DNA of 5,101 nucleotides, from the NCBI GenBank assembly GCA_036005525.1, contig DASYQM010000382.1, positions 1 through 5,101 on the forward strand. The letters are read 5' to 3'. Under the pieces are notes generated by a model, which saw only the letters and a program-made list of their open reading frames with translations, made no database searches and was not told the DNA's origin. Positions 1 to 5,101 of the stretch are shown here, piece by piece; within the stretch, counting starts at the first letter, position 1; every line of letters begins with the position of its first letter. This DNA comes from UBA9676 sp036005525. Its GTDB lineage: Bacteria; Actinomycetota; Actinomycetes; Streptosporangiales; Streptosporangiaceae. Made by a program: the position numbers and the translations under genes.

Positions 1-53
1 CATCCTCGATGACCAGCGCAGACAACCCAGAAAACAAAGTCCCCACAAGCTCT

Positions 54-70
54 GTCATGTCAATCATGAC
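54..70. repeat. Short inverted repeat GTCATG-N5-CATGAC, operator-like
   Basis: GTCATG (54-59) and CATGAC (65-70) are perfect 6-bp inverted arms around a 5-nt spacer. The same half-sites recur fused as the palindrome GTCATGAC at 150-157. The spacing and symmetry suit a dimeric DNA-binding protein, but no regulator is identified and chance is possible. The site lies about 215 bp upstream of the cyclase gene, in the less GC-rich part of the window. Confidence 0.3.
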
Positions 71-135
71 TGATCGTGACGCATCAGCACATCCAGCCAC
101 CACCGAAAGTGCGACAGAGCCGTTAGATCCACAGT

Positions 136-157
136 CCCGCCCAGGGCGGGTCATGAC
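136..157. repeat. Palindrome CCCGCCC-A-GGGCGGG abutting GTCATGAC
   Basis: A perfect 7-bp inverted repeat with a one-base centre (136-150) runs directly into an 8-bp perfect palindrome, GTCATGAC (150-157), sharing one base. The one-base centre cannot form a good RNA hairpin, so a protein-binding site is more natural than a terminator. No T-run follows. It could be an operator for the cyclase gene or the end of an upstream unit; this is inference. Confidence 0.35.
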
Positions 158-175
158 CAAGGCCGTCCAGATTTG

Positions 176-257
176 GGTAATCTGCACGGTCTAGGTAATC
201 CCGGACGGAGTGCGGTCGTGGCTGCTGGATGGGCGGGTGTCTTGGCCTGGGATTATC
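176..257. promoter_or_regulatory. Repeated GGTAATC boxes and inverted repeat in the cyclase 5' region
   Basis: GGTAATC occurs directly repeated at 176-182 and 194-200, 18 bp apart. TAATCCC (196-202) forms a 7-bp perfect inverted repeat with GGGATTA (249-255). A small hairpin, GCCTG/CAGGC (245-249 / 257-261), overlaps the last arm. Three related boxes in 80 bp just ahead of the start codon suggest control of the cyclase gene by a repressor or activator. I could not place a convincing -35/-10 pair, so the promoter itself is not called. Confidence 0.3.
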
Positions 258-283
258 AGGCTGGCCGGCCGTAGGCTTTGCGG

Positions 284-3200
284 ATGAGCGTCTGCCCGTC
301 GTGCGGCCACGGCAACCAGGCCGGAGCGAAGTTCTGCTCCGAGTGCGGTGCCGCGCTGACGATAGCCGAGCCGCTGGCCCGTGAGGAGCGCAAGGTCGTG
401 ACGGTGCTGTTCGCGGACCTGGTGGGGTTCACCTCCCGGGCCGAGCAGATGGACCCGGAGGACGTCCGGGCGCTGCTGTCGCAGTATTACGCGCGGCTGC
501 GGGCCGAGTTGGAGCGGTTCGGCGGGACGGTGGAGAAGTTTATCGGGGATGCTGTGATGGCGCTGTTCGGCGCGCCGGTGGCGCACGAGGACGACCCGGA
601 GCGGGCGGTGCGCGCCGCGCTGGCGATCCGGGACTGGGTGCGGGAAGAGGAGCAGATCCAGGCCCGGGTGGCGGTGCATACGGGCGAGGCACTGATCATG
701 CTGGCGGCCCGGCTGGGGCAGGGTGAGGGGATGGCCGCGGGCGATGTGGTGAACACCGCGGCCCGGCTGCAGGCCGCAGCGCCGGTGAACGGGATCCTGG
801 TCGGCGAGCGGACCTACCGCCAGACGCGGGCGGCGATCGAGTACCGCCCGGCGCCGCCCGTAGAAGCGAAGGGCAAGCGGGACCCGGTGCCGGTGTGGGA
901 GGCAGTGCAGGCGCGGGCCCGGCTGGGGGTCGATGTCCCGCACCTGGCCCGGACGGCGCTGGTGGGCCGGGACCGGGAGCTGGGGGTGTTGCGGGACATG
1001 CTGGCGCGGGCTCGGGCGGAGCGGTCGCCGCAGCTGGTCACGCTGGTGGGGGTGCCGGGGATCGGGAAGTCGCGGCTGGTGTTCGAGCTGCGGCAGATCG
1101 CCGAGGCCGACGGTCAGCTGATCTCCTGGCGGCAGGGCCGCTCACTGCCGTACGGCGAAGGGGTCAGTTTCTGGGCGCTGGCGGAGATGGTCAAGGCGCA
1201 GGCGGGCATCTTGGAGGATGACAGCTTGGCTGAGGCCGGGGTGAAGCTGGCCGCGACGGCAGCGGAGGTGCTGGGCGGCATCCAGGAGGCGGACTGGGTG
1301 GCCCGGCATCTGGGCGCGCTGGTCGGCCTGGGCGGCGGGGTGCCGGGCGGCGGTGACCGCAGTGAGGCGTTCGCCGCCTGGCGGCAGTTTGTCGAGGCGC
1401 TGGCCGAGGCCCGGCCGCTGGTGCTGGTATTCGAGGATCTGCACTGGGCCGACGACGGGCTGCTGGATTTCGTGGACTACCTGGCCGGCTGGGCGGGCCA
1501 GGTGCCGCTCCTGGTGGTCGGCACCACCCGGCCCGAACTGCTGGCCCGGCGGCCGGGCTGGGGCGGCGGCACGCCGAACGCCCTCACGCTGTCGCTAGCT
1601 CCGTTGTCAGAGCAGGACACGGCGCGGCTGATCGGCTCGCTACTGGGCCGCCCGGTACTGGAGGCAGGGCAGCAGGCGGCGCTGCTGGCCCAGGCCGGCG
1701 GCAACCCGCTGTACGCGGAGCAGTACGTCCAGATGCTGGCCGAGCAGGGGGCTGGGCGGGAACTGCCGCTGCCGGAATCGGTCCAGGGCATCATCGCCGC
1801 CCGGCTGGATCTGCTGGCGCCGCCGGACAAGCGGCTGCTGCAGGACGCCGCGGTGGTCGGGAAGGTGTTCTGGCCCGGGGCGGTGGCCGCGCTCGGCGGC
1901 GGCCCCGGCCGGAGTGAGCTGGAGGAGTGCCTGCACGGGCTGGAGCGCCGGCAGTTCGTCCGCCGCGAGCGGGCCTCGTCGGTAGCCGGCGAAACCCAGT
2001 ACGCGTTCCCACACGTGCTGGTGCGCGACGTGGCGTACGGGCAGATCCCGCGGGCCGTCCGGGCGGTCAAGCACGCTGCAGCGGCCGGCTGGATCGAGTC
2101 GCTGGGCCGGGCGGAGGACCACGCCGAGATGCTCGCCCAGCACTACCTGGTCGCGCTGGACCTGGCTCGCGCCGCCGGGCAGGACTCCGCCGGCCTGGCC
2201 CCCCGAGCCCGGACCGCGCTGCAAGCCGCCGGTGACCGTGCCGCCGCGCTGACCGCATTGGCCGCGGCCGCCGCCTATTACCGGGCGGCGCTGGCACGGT
2301 GGCCGCCCGACGCGCAGGCACAGCGGGCCGGCCTGCTGCGGCTGCTGGGCACCGCACTGCGTGAGGTCGGCGAGCTGGACCAGGCCGAAGCCGTGCTCGC
2401 CGAAGGCTCCCAGCTAGCGGCGGCCGCTGGCGCAGCCGCGCTGGCGGCCCGGATCCGCATCCTCCTGGCCGAAATCCGCACCGCGTGCGGCGGCCCCGAA
2501 GACCAGGCCCTCGCCGAGTGTCAGGCCGCCGCCGCCGTACTCGAGGCCGAAGGTGATCTTGAGGGCCTGGCCGAGGCCTGGACGCTGACCGGCATTATCC
2601 GGTTCTGGCGCGGCGACTCACCCGCCGGCCAGCAGGCCCTCGAGCGCGCCATCGCCGACGCGCGGCAAGGCGGCCACCGCCGCGCGCAGATGCAAGCCAG
2701 CACCTGGCTCGCTGCGACCTTTATGCCGCTGCCCATCCCGGTCGATGCGGCGATAGCCCGCACCGAGCAACTGCTCCAGGCGGCGAACGGCGAACCGTGG
2801 GCCGAAGCCGACATCCTGGGGGCGCTTTCGGACCTCTACGCGTACGCCGGACGTTTCGCCGACGCCCGGCGCGCGATCGCTCGCATCCGGTCGGTGTATG
2901 AAAGTTCCGGAGCGAAACTCAGACGGGCACATGGCGCAGCAAGGGCCGGTGAAGTAGAGCTGATCGCGGGAGACCCCGCCGCGGCCGAGCACTACCTGCG
3001 GGAGGCGTATGAGGCTTATCGCACCTCGGGTGCGCGGACATACCTGAGCACCGTCGCCGGATGGCTCGCCGAGGCGCTCTACGCGCAGGGCCGCCTCGAC
3101 GAGGCGCGACAGATGACCGAGCAAGCCCAGGCAGCCGCCGCACCCGCCGACATCGACGCCCAGGCCCGGTGGCGAGCAGCCCGGGCCAAGGTACTCGCCC

Positions 3201-3463
3201 AGGCCGGCCAGTTCCCCGCCGCGCATACCCTGCTGGACGAGGCCGCCGCGCTCGCGTCGCCGACCTGCTGGGCGGCGCTGCAGGCCGAGATACCACTGGC
3301 CAGGGCCGAGGTGGACCGGCTGGCCGGGGCACCGGAGCGGGCTGAGGCCAGCCTGCGCGCGGCGCTGCGCATCTACCAGGACCGGCACGCCACCCCCCTC
3401 GAGCATCAGGCCGCGGCCGCTCTCGCCGACCTCACCGGTCACCCCAGCGCCAAGCCGGCCTAA
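284..3463 (+). CDS. Zinc ribbon - class III adenylate cyclase - AAA/STAND ATPase - TPR protein
   Basis: Probable cytoplasmic signalling protein of 1059 residues that makes cAMP from ATP. Domain order: zinc ribbon at residues 4-21 (C4-C7 and C18-C21, CxxC-x10-CxxC); class III cyclase at about 36-208; P-loop ATPase at about 225-560; helical TPR-like repeats from about 600 to the end. Cyclase residues look complete: metal Asp45 (FADLVGFTS), Lys85 and Asp89 in EKFIGDAVM, Asn157 and Arg161 in NTAAR. The ATPase has Walker A GVPGIGKS (256-263), a Walker B-like LVFEDLHWAD (about 381-390), GTTRPE (413-418) and the FxHxLxRDVAY motif (about 575-585) usual in this family. I start at ATG 284 because relatives begin MxxCPxCG. 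A TTG at 278 would add two residues with worse spacing to the weak Shine-Dalgarno-like TAGG (272-275). No membrane segment or C-terminal DNA-binding HTH is visible, which argues against a LuxR-type regulator. The length is normal for these actinobacterial cyclase-ATPase fusions. The ligand sensed is unknown. Confidence 0.93.
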   Translation: MSVCPSCGHGNQAGAKFCSECGAALTIAEPLAREERKVVTVLFADLVGFTSRAEQMDPEDVRALLSQYYARLRAELERFGGTVEKFIGDAVMALFGAPVAHEDDPERAVRAALAIRDWVREEEQIQARVAVHTGEALIMLAARLGQGEGMAAGDVVNTAARLQAAAPVNGILVGERTYRQTRAAIEYRPAPPVEAKGKRDPVPVWEAVQARARLGVDVPHLARTALVGRDRELGVLRDMLARARAERSPQLVTLVGVPGIGKSRLVFELRQIAEADGQLISWRQGRSLPYGEGVSFWALAEMVKAQAGILEDDSLAEAGVKLAATAAEVLGGIQEADWVARHLGALVGLGGGVPGGGDRSEAFAAWRQFVEALAEARPLVLVFEDLHWADDGLLDFVDYLAGWAGQVPLLVVGTTRPELLARRPGWGGGTPNALTLSLAPLSEQDTARLIGSLLGRPVLEAGQQAALLAQAGGNPLYAEQYVQMLAEQGAGRELPLPESVQGIIAARLDLLAPPDKRLLQDAAVVGKVFWPGAVAALGGGPGRSELEECLHGLERRQFVRRERASSVAGETQYAFPHVLVRDVAYGQIPRAVRAVKHAAAAGWIESLGRAEDHAEMLAQHYLVALDLARAAGQDSAGLAPRARTALQAAGDRAAALTALAAAAAYYRAALARWPPDAQAQRAGLLRLLGTALREVGELDQAEAVLAEGSQLAAAAGAAALAARIRILLAEIRTACGGPEDQALAECQAAAAVLEAEGDLEGLAEAWTLTGIIRFWRGDSPAGQQALERAIADARQGGHRRAQMQASTWLAATFMPLPIPVDAAIARTEQLLQAANGEPWAEADILGALSDLYAYAGRFADARRAIARIRSVYESSGAKLRRAHGAARAGEVELIAGDPAAAEHYLREAYEAYRTSGARTYLSTVAGWLAEALYAQGRLDEARQMTEQAQAAAAPADIDAQARWRAARAKVLAQAGQFPAAHTLLDEAAALASPTCWAALQAEIPLARAEVDRLAGAPERAEASLRAALRIYQDRHATPLEHQAAAALADLTGHPSAKPA

Positions 3464-3613
3464 CCGGCTCCAGCGGCAAAGGCCCAGATCGGGGAGATCT
3501 GTATCCGCTGCGCGAGCACAGACGGCGAGGATCCAGCCGTAAAGAATCGGCAGGGAGAGTGTGGGTGGTGCTCCTGGCGCGGCTTCCCCGAGGATGAGCT
3601 GGCGGGGGCGTAG
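3464..3613 (+). other. Start-less 49-codon open stretch with a second zinc-ribbon-like motif
   Basis: Directly after the cyclase stop (TAA 3461-3463), the same frame stays open to TAG 3611-3613. It reads as a peptide with CIRC (3500-3511) and CGWC (3560-3571), that is CxxC-x16-CxxC, a pattern typical of small zinc-binding folds. About three quarters of its codons end in G or C, less than expected for an intact gene in this genome but compatible with coding. No ATG, GTG, TTG or CTG lies in frame before the first cysteine pair, so it is not an ordinary gene. It could be a C-terminal extension cut off by a stop mutation, the tail of a small gene whose start decayed, or coincidence. The TAG overlaps a TAGGGT sequence that resembles a -10 box of the following insertion-sequence leader. 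Confidence 0.3.
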
Positions 3614-3616
3614 GGT
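3611..3616 (+). promoter_or_regulatory. Possible -10 box TAGGGT for the insertion-sequence leader RNA
   Basis: TAGGGT fits the actinobacterial -10 pattern TAnnnT. It lies 7 bases before the first strand of the long stem starting at 3624, so a transcript would begin at about the base of the stem. No good -35 is seen 16-18 bp upstream. In IS110 elements the -35 may come from the right end once the element circularises, which would explain this, but that is inference. Confidence 0.25.
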
Positions 3617-3623
3617 CAGGAGC

Positions 3624-3703
3624 CCTGGGTCCCGGCCTGGCCTCCGAATCGGCTGACGCCGCTCGGGCTGTCCTTGGAAACGATCTGTCGGCCGGGTCCC
3701 AGG
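3624..3703 (+). repeat. Stem-loop A, with a diverged copy at 4874-4947
   Basis: Arms 3624-3637 and 3690-3703 pair at 13 of 14 positions (T3630 faces T3697), enclosing 52 nt. The enclosed segment can form an inner hairpin: CCGA/TCGG (3644-3647 / 3663-3666) below CGGC/GCCG (3650-3653 / 3658-3661). The loop shares AATCGGCTG (3647-3655) and AACGATC (3679-3685), at matching places, with the stem-loop downstream of the transposase. A run of five T follows at 3704-3708. It may be one lobe of a bridge RNA or a REP-like palindrome. Confidence 0.75.
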
Positions 3704-3710
3704 TTTTTAT

Positions 3711-3794
3711 GGCACCCACCGGCGCTGCCGGTCTGATCTGCCGGCCTGGGAAGAGGCCGGGGTTCGCAGGTCCGACGGCCAGCAGGTGCGTGCC
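3711..3794 (+). repeat. Stem-loop B, second lobe of the leader structure
   Basis: GGCACCCACC (3711-3720) pairs with GGTGCGTGCC (3785-3794) except for one C-C mismatch. Inside, CCGGCCT (3741-3747) and AGGCCGG (3754-3760) form a perfect 7-bp hairpin with the loop GGGAAG. The unpaired strands are 20 nt on the left (3721-3740) and 24 nt on the right (3761-3784), large enough for guide segments. It ends 23 nt before the transposase ATG, so it could also affect access to the ribosome binding site. Confidence 0.65.
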
Positions 3795-3806
3795 ATCCCT
3801 TCAACC

Positions 3807-3817
3807 AGAGAAAAGAG
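3807..3817 (+). promoter_or_regulatory. Purine-rich ribosome binding site of the transposase
   Basis: AGAGAAAAGAG lies immediately before ATG 3818. Its upstream AGAG is 7 nt from the start and is a modest Shine-Dalgarno match. It supports ATG 3818 as the start, in agreement with the usual IS110 N-terminus, where the first catalytic Asp lies within about 10-20 residues. Confidence 0.45.
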
Positions 3818-4865
3818 ATGGCATTGACCATCGTAGAGACACGCGCCATTACCGGCGGCGTGGACACCCATGCGGACGTGCATGTCGCCGCCGCGCTGGA
3901 TCCCATCGGGGGCCTGCTCGGTGTCCAGGAGTTCCCGGTCACCCTGGCCGGCTATGCCCGGCTGCTGGAGTGGCTGGGCGGGTTCGGGACTGTGTGCCTG
4001 GCCGGGATCGAGGGCACCGGCAGTTACGGCGCCGGCCTGGCCCGCCACGTGACAGCCGCCGGTGTCCGGGTCGTGGAGGTGGACCGCTCGGACCGCCAGG
4101 ACCGGCGCCGTCGGGGTAAGTCCGGCCCGCTGGATGCCGTCAGCGCCGCCCGGGCCGCCCAGTCCGGCCGGGCCCGCGGCGCACCGAAGGGACGCGATGG
4201 CACCGTGGAGGCGATCCGCGTGCTGATGGTCGCCAAGCGCAGCGCCCGCTCCGGGCGGATACAGACGATCAACCAGGCCAGGGCCCTGATCCTGACCGGC
4301 CCCGATGACCTGCGGGCCCGCTTCGCCAGGCACACCGTCGCTGCCCTGGTCGCCGAGCTGGCGTCGCTACGTCCCCGGCCCGGCAGCACCGTCGGCTACG
4401 CCACCCGCATCGCGCTGCGCGAGCTGGGACGGCGCGCGCAGTTCCCCGGGCGCCCAGCTCGAACGTCTCGATGAGCTCATCGTCCCCCGCGTGAGGGCGC
4501 ATGCCCCCGGCCTTCTTGCCCTCTACGGGATCGGCGCGCACACCGCGGCGCTGCTGCTCATCGCTGCTGGGGACCACCCCGAGCGGCTCCGCTCCGAGGC
4601 TGCCTGGGCGCACCTGTGCGCCGCTGCCCCGATCCAGGCATCATCAGGCAAGACCGTCCGCCACCGGCTCAACCCTGGCGGCGACCGCCAGGCCAACCAT
4701 GCCCTCTACCGGATCGTGATCACCCGCATGGGCTCCGACCCGGCCACCCGCGCCTACGCCGAACGCCGCACCGAAGAAGGCCTGCCGAAGAAAGAGATCA
4801 TCCGCTGCCTCAAGCGTTACGTCGCCCGCGAGGTCTACCCGCACCTCCGCGCCGTCGCAGGCTGA
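3818..4865 (+). pseudogene. IS110-family DEDD transposase, frameshifted and with one catalytic Asp replaced
   Basis: The enzyme would excise and insert its element by RNA-guided recombination. The N-terminal RuvC-like domain is in the first frame (3818 to stop 4472-4474). The C-terminal Transposase_20 domain continues in the +1 frame to TGA 4863-4865. Removing one base at 4444-4450 joins them into 348 residues, a normal family length. Conserved positions are Asp16 (GVDTH), Glu65 (GIEGTGSYG) and Asp106 (PLDA). Position 103, where the family has Asp in K-S-D-P-x-D-A, is Gly (codon GGC 4124-4126). The D-to-E (49) and third-to-fourth acidic (3) spacings agree with IS621 (D11, E60, D102, D105). 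The C-terminal part keeps YGIG (about 236-239), the Ser-Ser-Gly of the serine active-site region (275-277) and HRLNPGGDRQAN. Two independent lesions indicate a dead gene. A sequencing error could explain the frameshift but is less likely to explain both. Confidence 0.88.
4444..4450 (+). other. Frameshift site CCCCGGG in the transposase
   Basis: In the first frame the codons run TTC CCC GGG CGC and end at a TGA eight codons further on. In the +1 frame, GGC GCC CAG CTC begins the conserved continuation AQLERLDELI. One surplus base in this C/G run explains it. CCC followed by G could in principle allow +1 slippage of a proline tRNA onto CCG, but IS110 transposases are not known to need frameshifting, so a mutation or base-call error is preferred. 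Confidence 0.8.
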
Positions 4866-4873
4866 CACACCAT

Positions 4874-4947
4874 CCCGGGGACGGCCTGACCCGCTAATCG
4901 GCTGCCGCACCCGCTGGCCTGCGAACGATCCGCCGGCCGTCCCCGGG
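4874..4947 (+). repeat. Stem-loop C behind the transposase, diverged copy of stem-loop A
   Basis: CCCGGGGACGGCC (4874-4886) and GGCCGTCCCCGGG (4935-4947) are perfect 13-bp inverted arms around 48 nt. They begin 8 nt after the transposase stop. The first 18 loop bases match stem-loop A at 14 positions without a gap, and the last 14 at 10 positions. The inner GGCC/GGCC pairs are shared. The outer and middle stem bases differ between copies but pair in each. No T-run follows, so it is a poor intrinsic terminator. It probably lies at the right end of the element or in a host repeat next to it. Confidence 0.75.
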
Positions 4948-5101
4948 CTGTCCCCGACTTGCTGGGCGTGACCTCATAAGAGCTTGCCCTCCACCGCGAG
5001 CGGCCCCTCCCTAATAAGAGTTACGAGTCGGCCATCCGGCAGACTCGGGTCCGGTAGCCGCAGGCAGGTGAGCACTGCCCCTCCCCGGGCGCTTTTGGGG
5101 A
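4948..5101. other. Tail with no gene seen; short direct repeat and small hairpins
   Basis: No convincing coding region, tRNA or terminator is visible. ATAAGAG occurs twice (4976-4982 and 5014-5020) within a 14-nt imperfect direct repeat (4972-4985 and 5009-5022, 11 of 14 identical) with a 37-bp period. A small hairpin GGCAG/CTGCC lies at 5063-5067 / 5075-5079. At the window edge TCCCC (5082-5086) faces GGGGA (5097-5101), which may continue outside. The right junction of the insertion sequence probably falls in the first part of this stretch. Confidence 0.4.

Larger units (their letters stand above)
3617..3800 (+). ncRNA. Candidate bridge RNA in the IS110 leader (two tandem stem-loops)
   Basis: Two long stem-loops follow each other with a 7-nt linker. 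The first (3624-3703) has 13 pairs plus one T-T mismatch. The second (3711-3794) has a 9-pair stem with one C-C mismatch and an inner 7-bp hairpin. Each has large internal loops on both strands between outer stem and inner hairpin. IS110-group elements are known to encode, upstream of the transposase, a bridge RNA of roughly this size with a target-binding and a donor-binding loop. The match here is in position, length and architecture; guide sequences were not proven. The 5' and 3' limits are estimates. An alternative is that the first stem plus TTTTT (3704-3708) is a transcription terminator. Confidence 0.45.
3614..4950 (+). mobile_element. IS110-family insertion sequence, probably defective; ends approximate
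   Basis: The element is recognised from its DEDD transposase (3818-4865), a 350-bp non-coding leader with strong RNA-like folding, and a short downstream tail. IS110 elements lack conventional terminal inverted repeats and make no typical target duplication, so the ends cannot be read off directly. The left end is placed between the end of the 3464-3613 open stretch and the first stem. The right end is placed just past the 4874-4947 stem-loop, because an intact stem should not straddle the junction. An alternative pair is GAGCT at 3596-3600 and 4980-4984, which would put a CT core at both ends. A frameshift and a lost catalytic Asp suggest it cannot move on its own, though a related active copy could act on it. 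Confidence 0.6.

Noticed and set aside
2..73. Open frame from the left edge ending at TGA 71-73, possibly the tail of an upstream gene
   Set aside because: Only 23 codons are visible, with nothing recognisable, so they cannot be separated from chance.
9..194. 61-codon forward open frame at the window start
   Set aside because: It has no visible ribosome binding site, poor GC at third positions compared with the cyclase gene, a TTA codon, no recognisable motif, and it overlaps the palindromes. It is most likely intergenic.
278..283. TTG start two codons upstream of ATG for the cyclase
   Set aside because: Its spacing to the only Shine-Dalgarno-like bases is too short, and relatives start at the Met just before the first zinc-ribbon Cys.
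191..943. Long reverse-strand open frames opposite the cyclase (also 2618-3442) and opposite the transposase (3707-4333)
   Set aside because: These are typical antisense shadows in high-GC coding DNA: Arg/Pro/Gly/His-rich and without motifs. The forward genes explain the codon bias.
3544..3551. GAATCGGC match to the loop of stem-loop A as a possible target-site guide match
   Set aside because: An 8-nt match is expected by chance when comparing stretches of this size, and the site lies within the zinc-ribbon-like open stretch.
3624..3708. Stem-loop A plus TTTTT as an intrinsic terminator for the cyclase gene
   Set aside because: The loop is 52 nt, far larger than usual, and a related stem without a T-run exists downstream of the transposase. 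It remains possible as a secondary role.
4944..4953. CGGGCTGTCC shared with 3664-3673
   Set aside because: This 10-nt identity is out of register with the A/C stem-loop alignment and GC-rich, so it is probably coincidence.

Overview
The window is high-GC DNA with the codon use, protein families and insertion-sequence type expected of an actinomycete (Streptomyces/Frankia-like Actinomycetota). The genus cannot be fixed from the sequence. It holds one large signalling gene, followed on the same strand by a damaged IS110-family insertion sequence.

Layout: (1) Positions 1-283 are non-coding. The first ~120 bp are clearly less GC-rich (about 53% by my count) than the rest. The stretch carries several small palindromes and recurring boxes (GTCATGAC-like, GGTAATC-like) that could be regulatory. 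(2) Positions 284-3463 encode a 1059-residue multidomain protein: N-terminal zinc ribbon, class III nucleotide cyclase with its catalytic residues present, STAND/AAA-type ATPase module, and a long TPR-like helical C-terminus. (3) Positions 3464-3613 continue in the same frame after the stop codon as a 49-codon open stretch with a CxxC-x16-CxxC pattern but no start codon. It may be a gene remnant or a severed C-terminal extension. (4) Positions 3614-3817 are the structured leader of the insertion sequence, with two consecutive long stem-loops that resemble the layout of an IS110 bridge RNA. (5) Positions 3818-4865 encode the IS110 DEDD transposase. It is broken by a one-base frameshift near 4444-4450, and one catalytic Asp is replaced by Gly, so it is probably inactive. 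(6) Positions 4866-5101 hold a third stem-loop, which is a diverged copy of the first one upstream of the transposase, then a tail with a short direct repeat and no recognisable gene.

The most interesting signal is the pair of related stem-loops flanking the transposase (3624-3703 and 4874-4947). Their loops share sequence. Their stems differ in sequence but both remain self-complementary, which is the pattern expected of a conserved structure. They may be part of the element's guide-RNA/end architecture or a host palindromic repeat targeted by the element.

The cyclase is probably a cytoplasmic sensor coupling ATPase/TPR conformational changes to cAMP production. The insertion sequence is an independent passenger behind it, and I see no functional link between the two.
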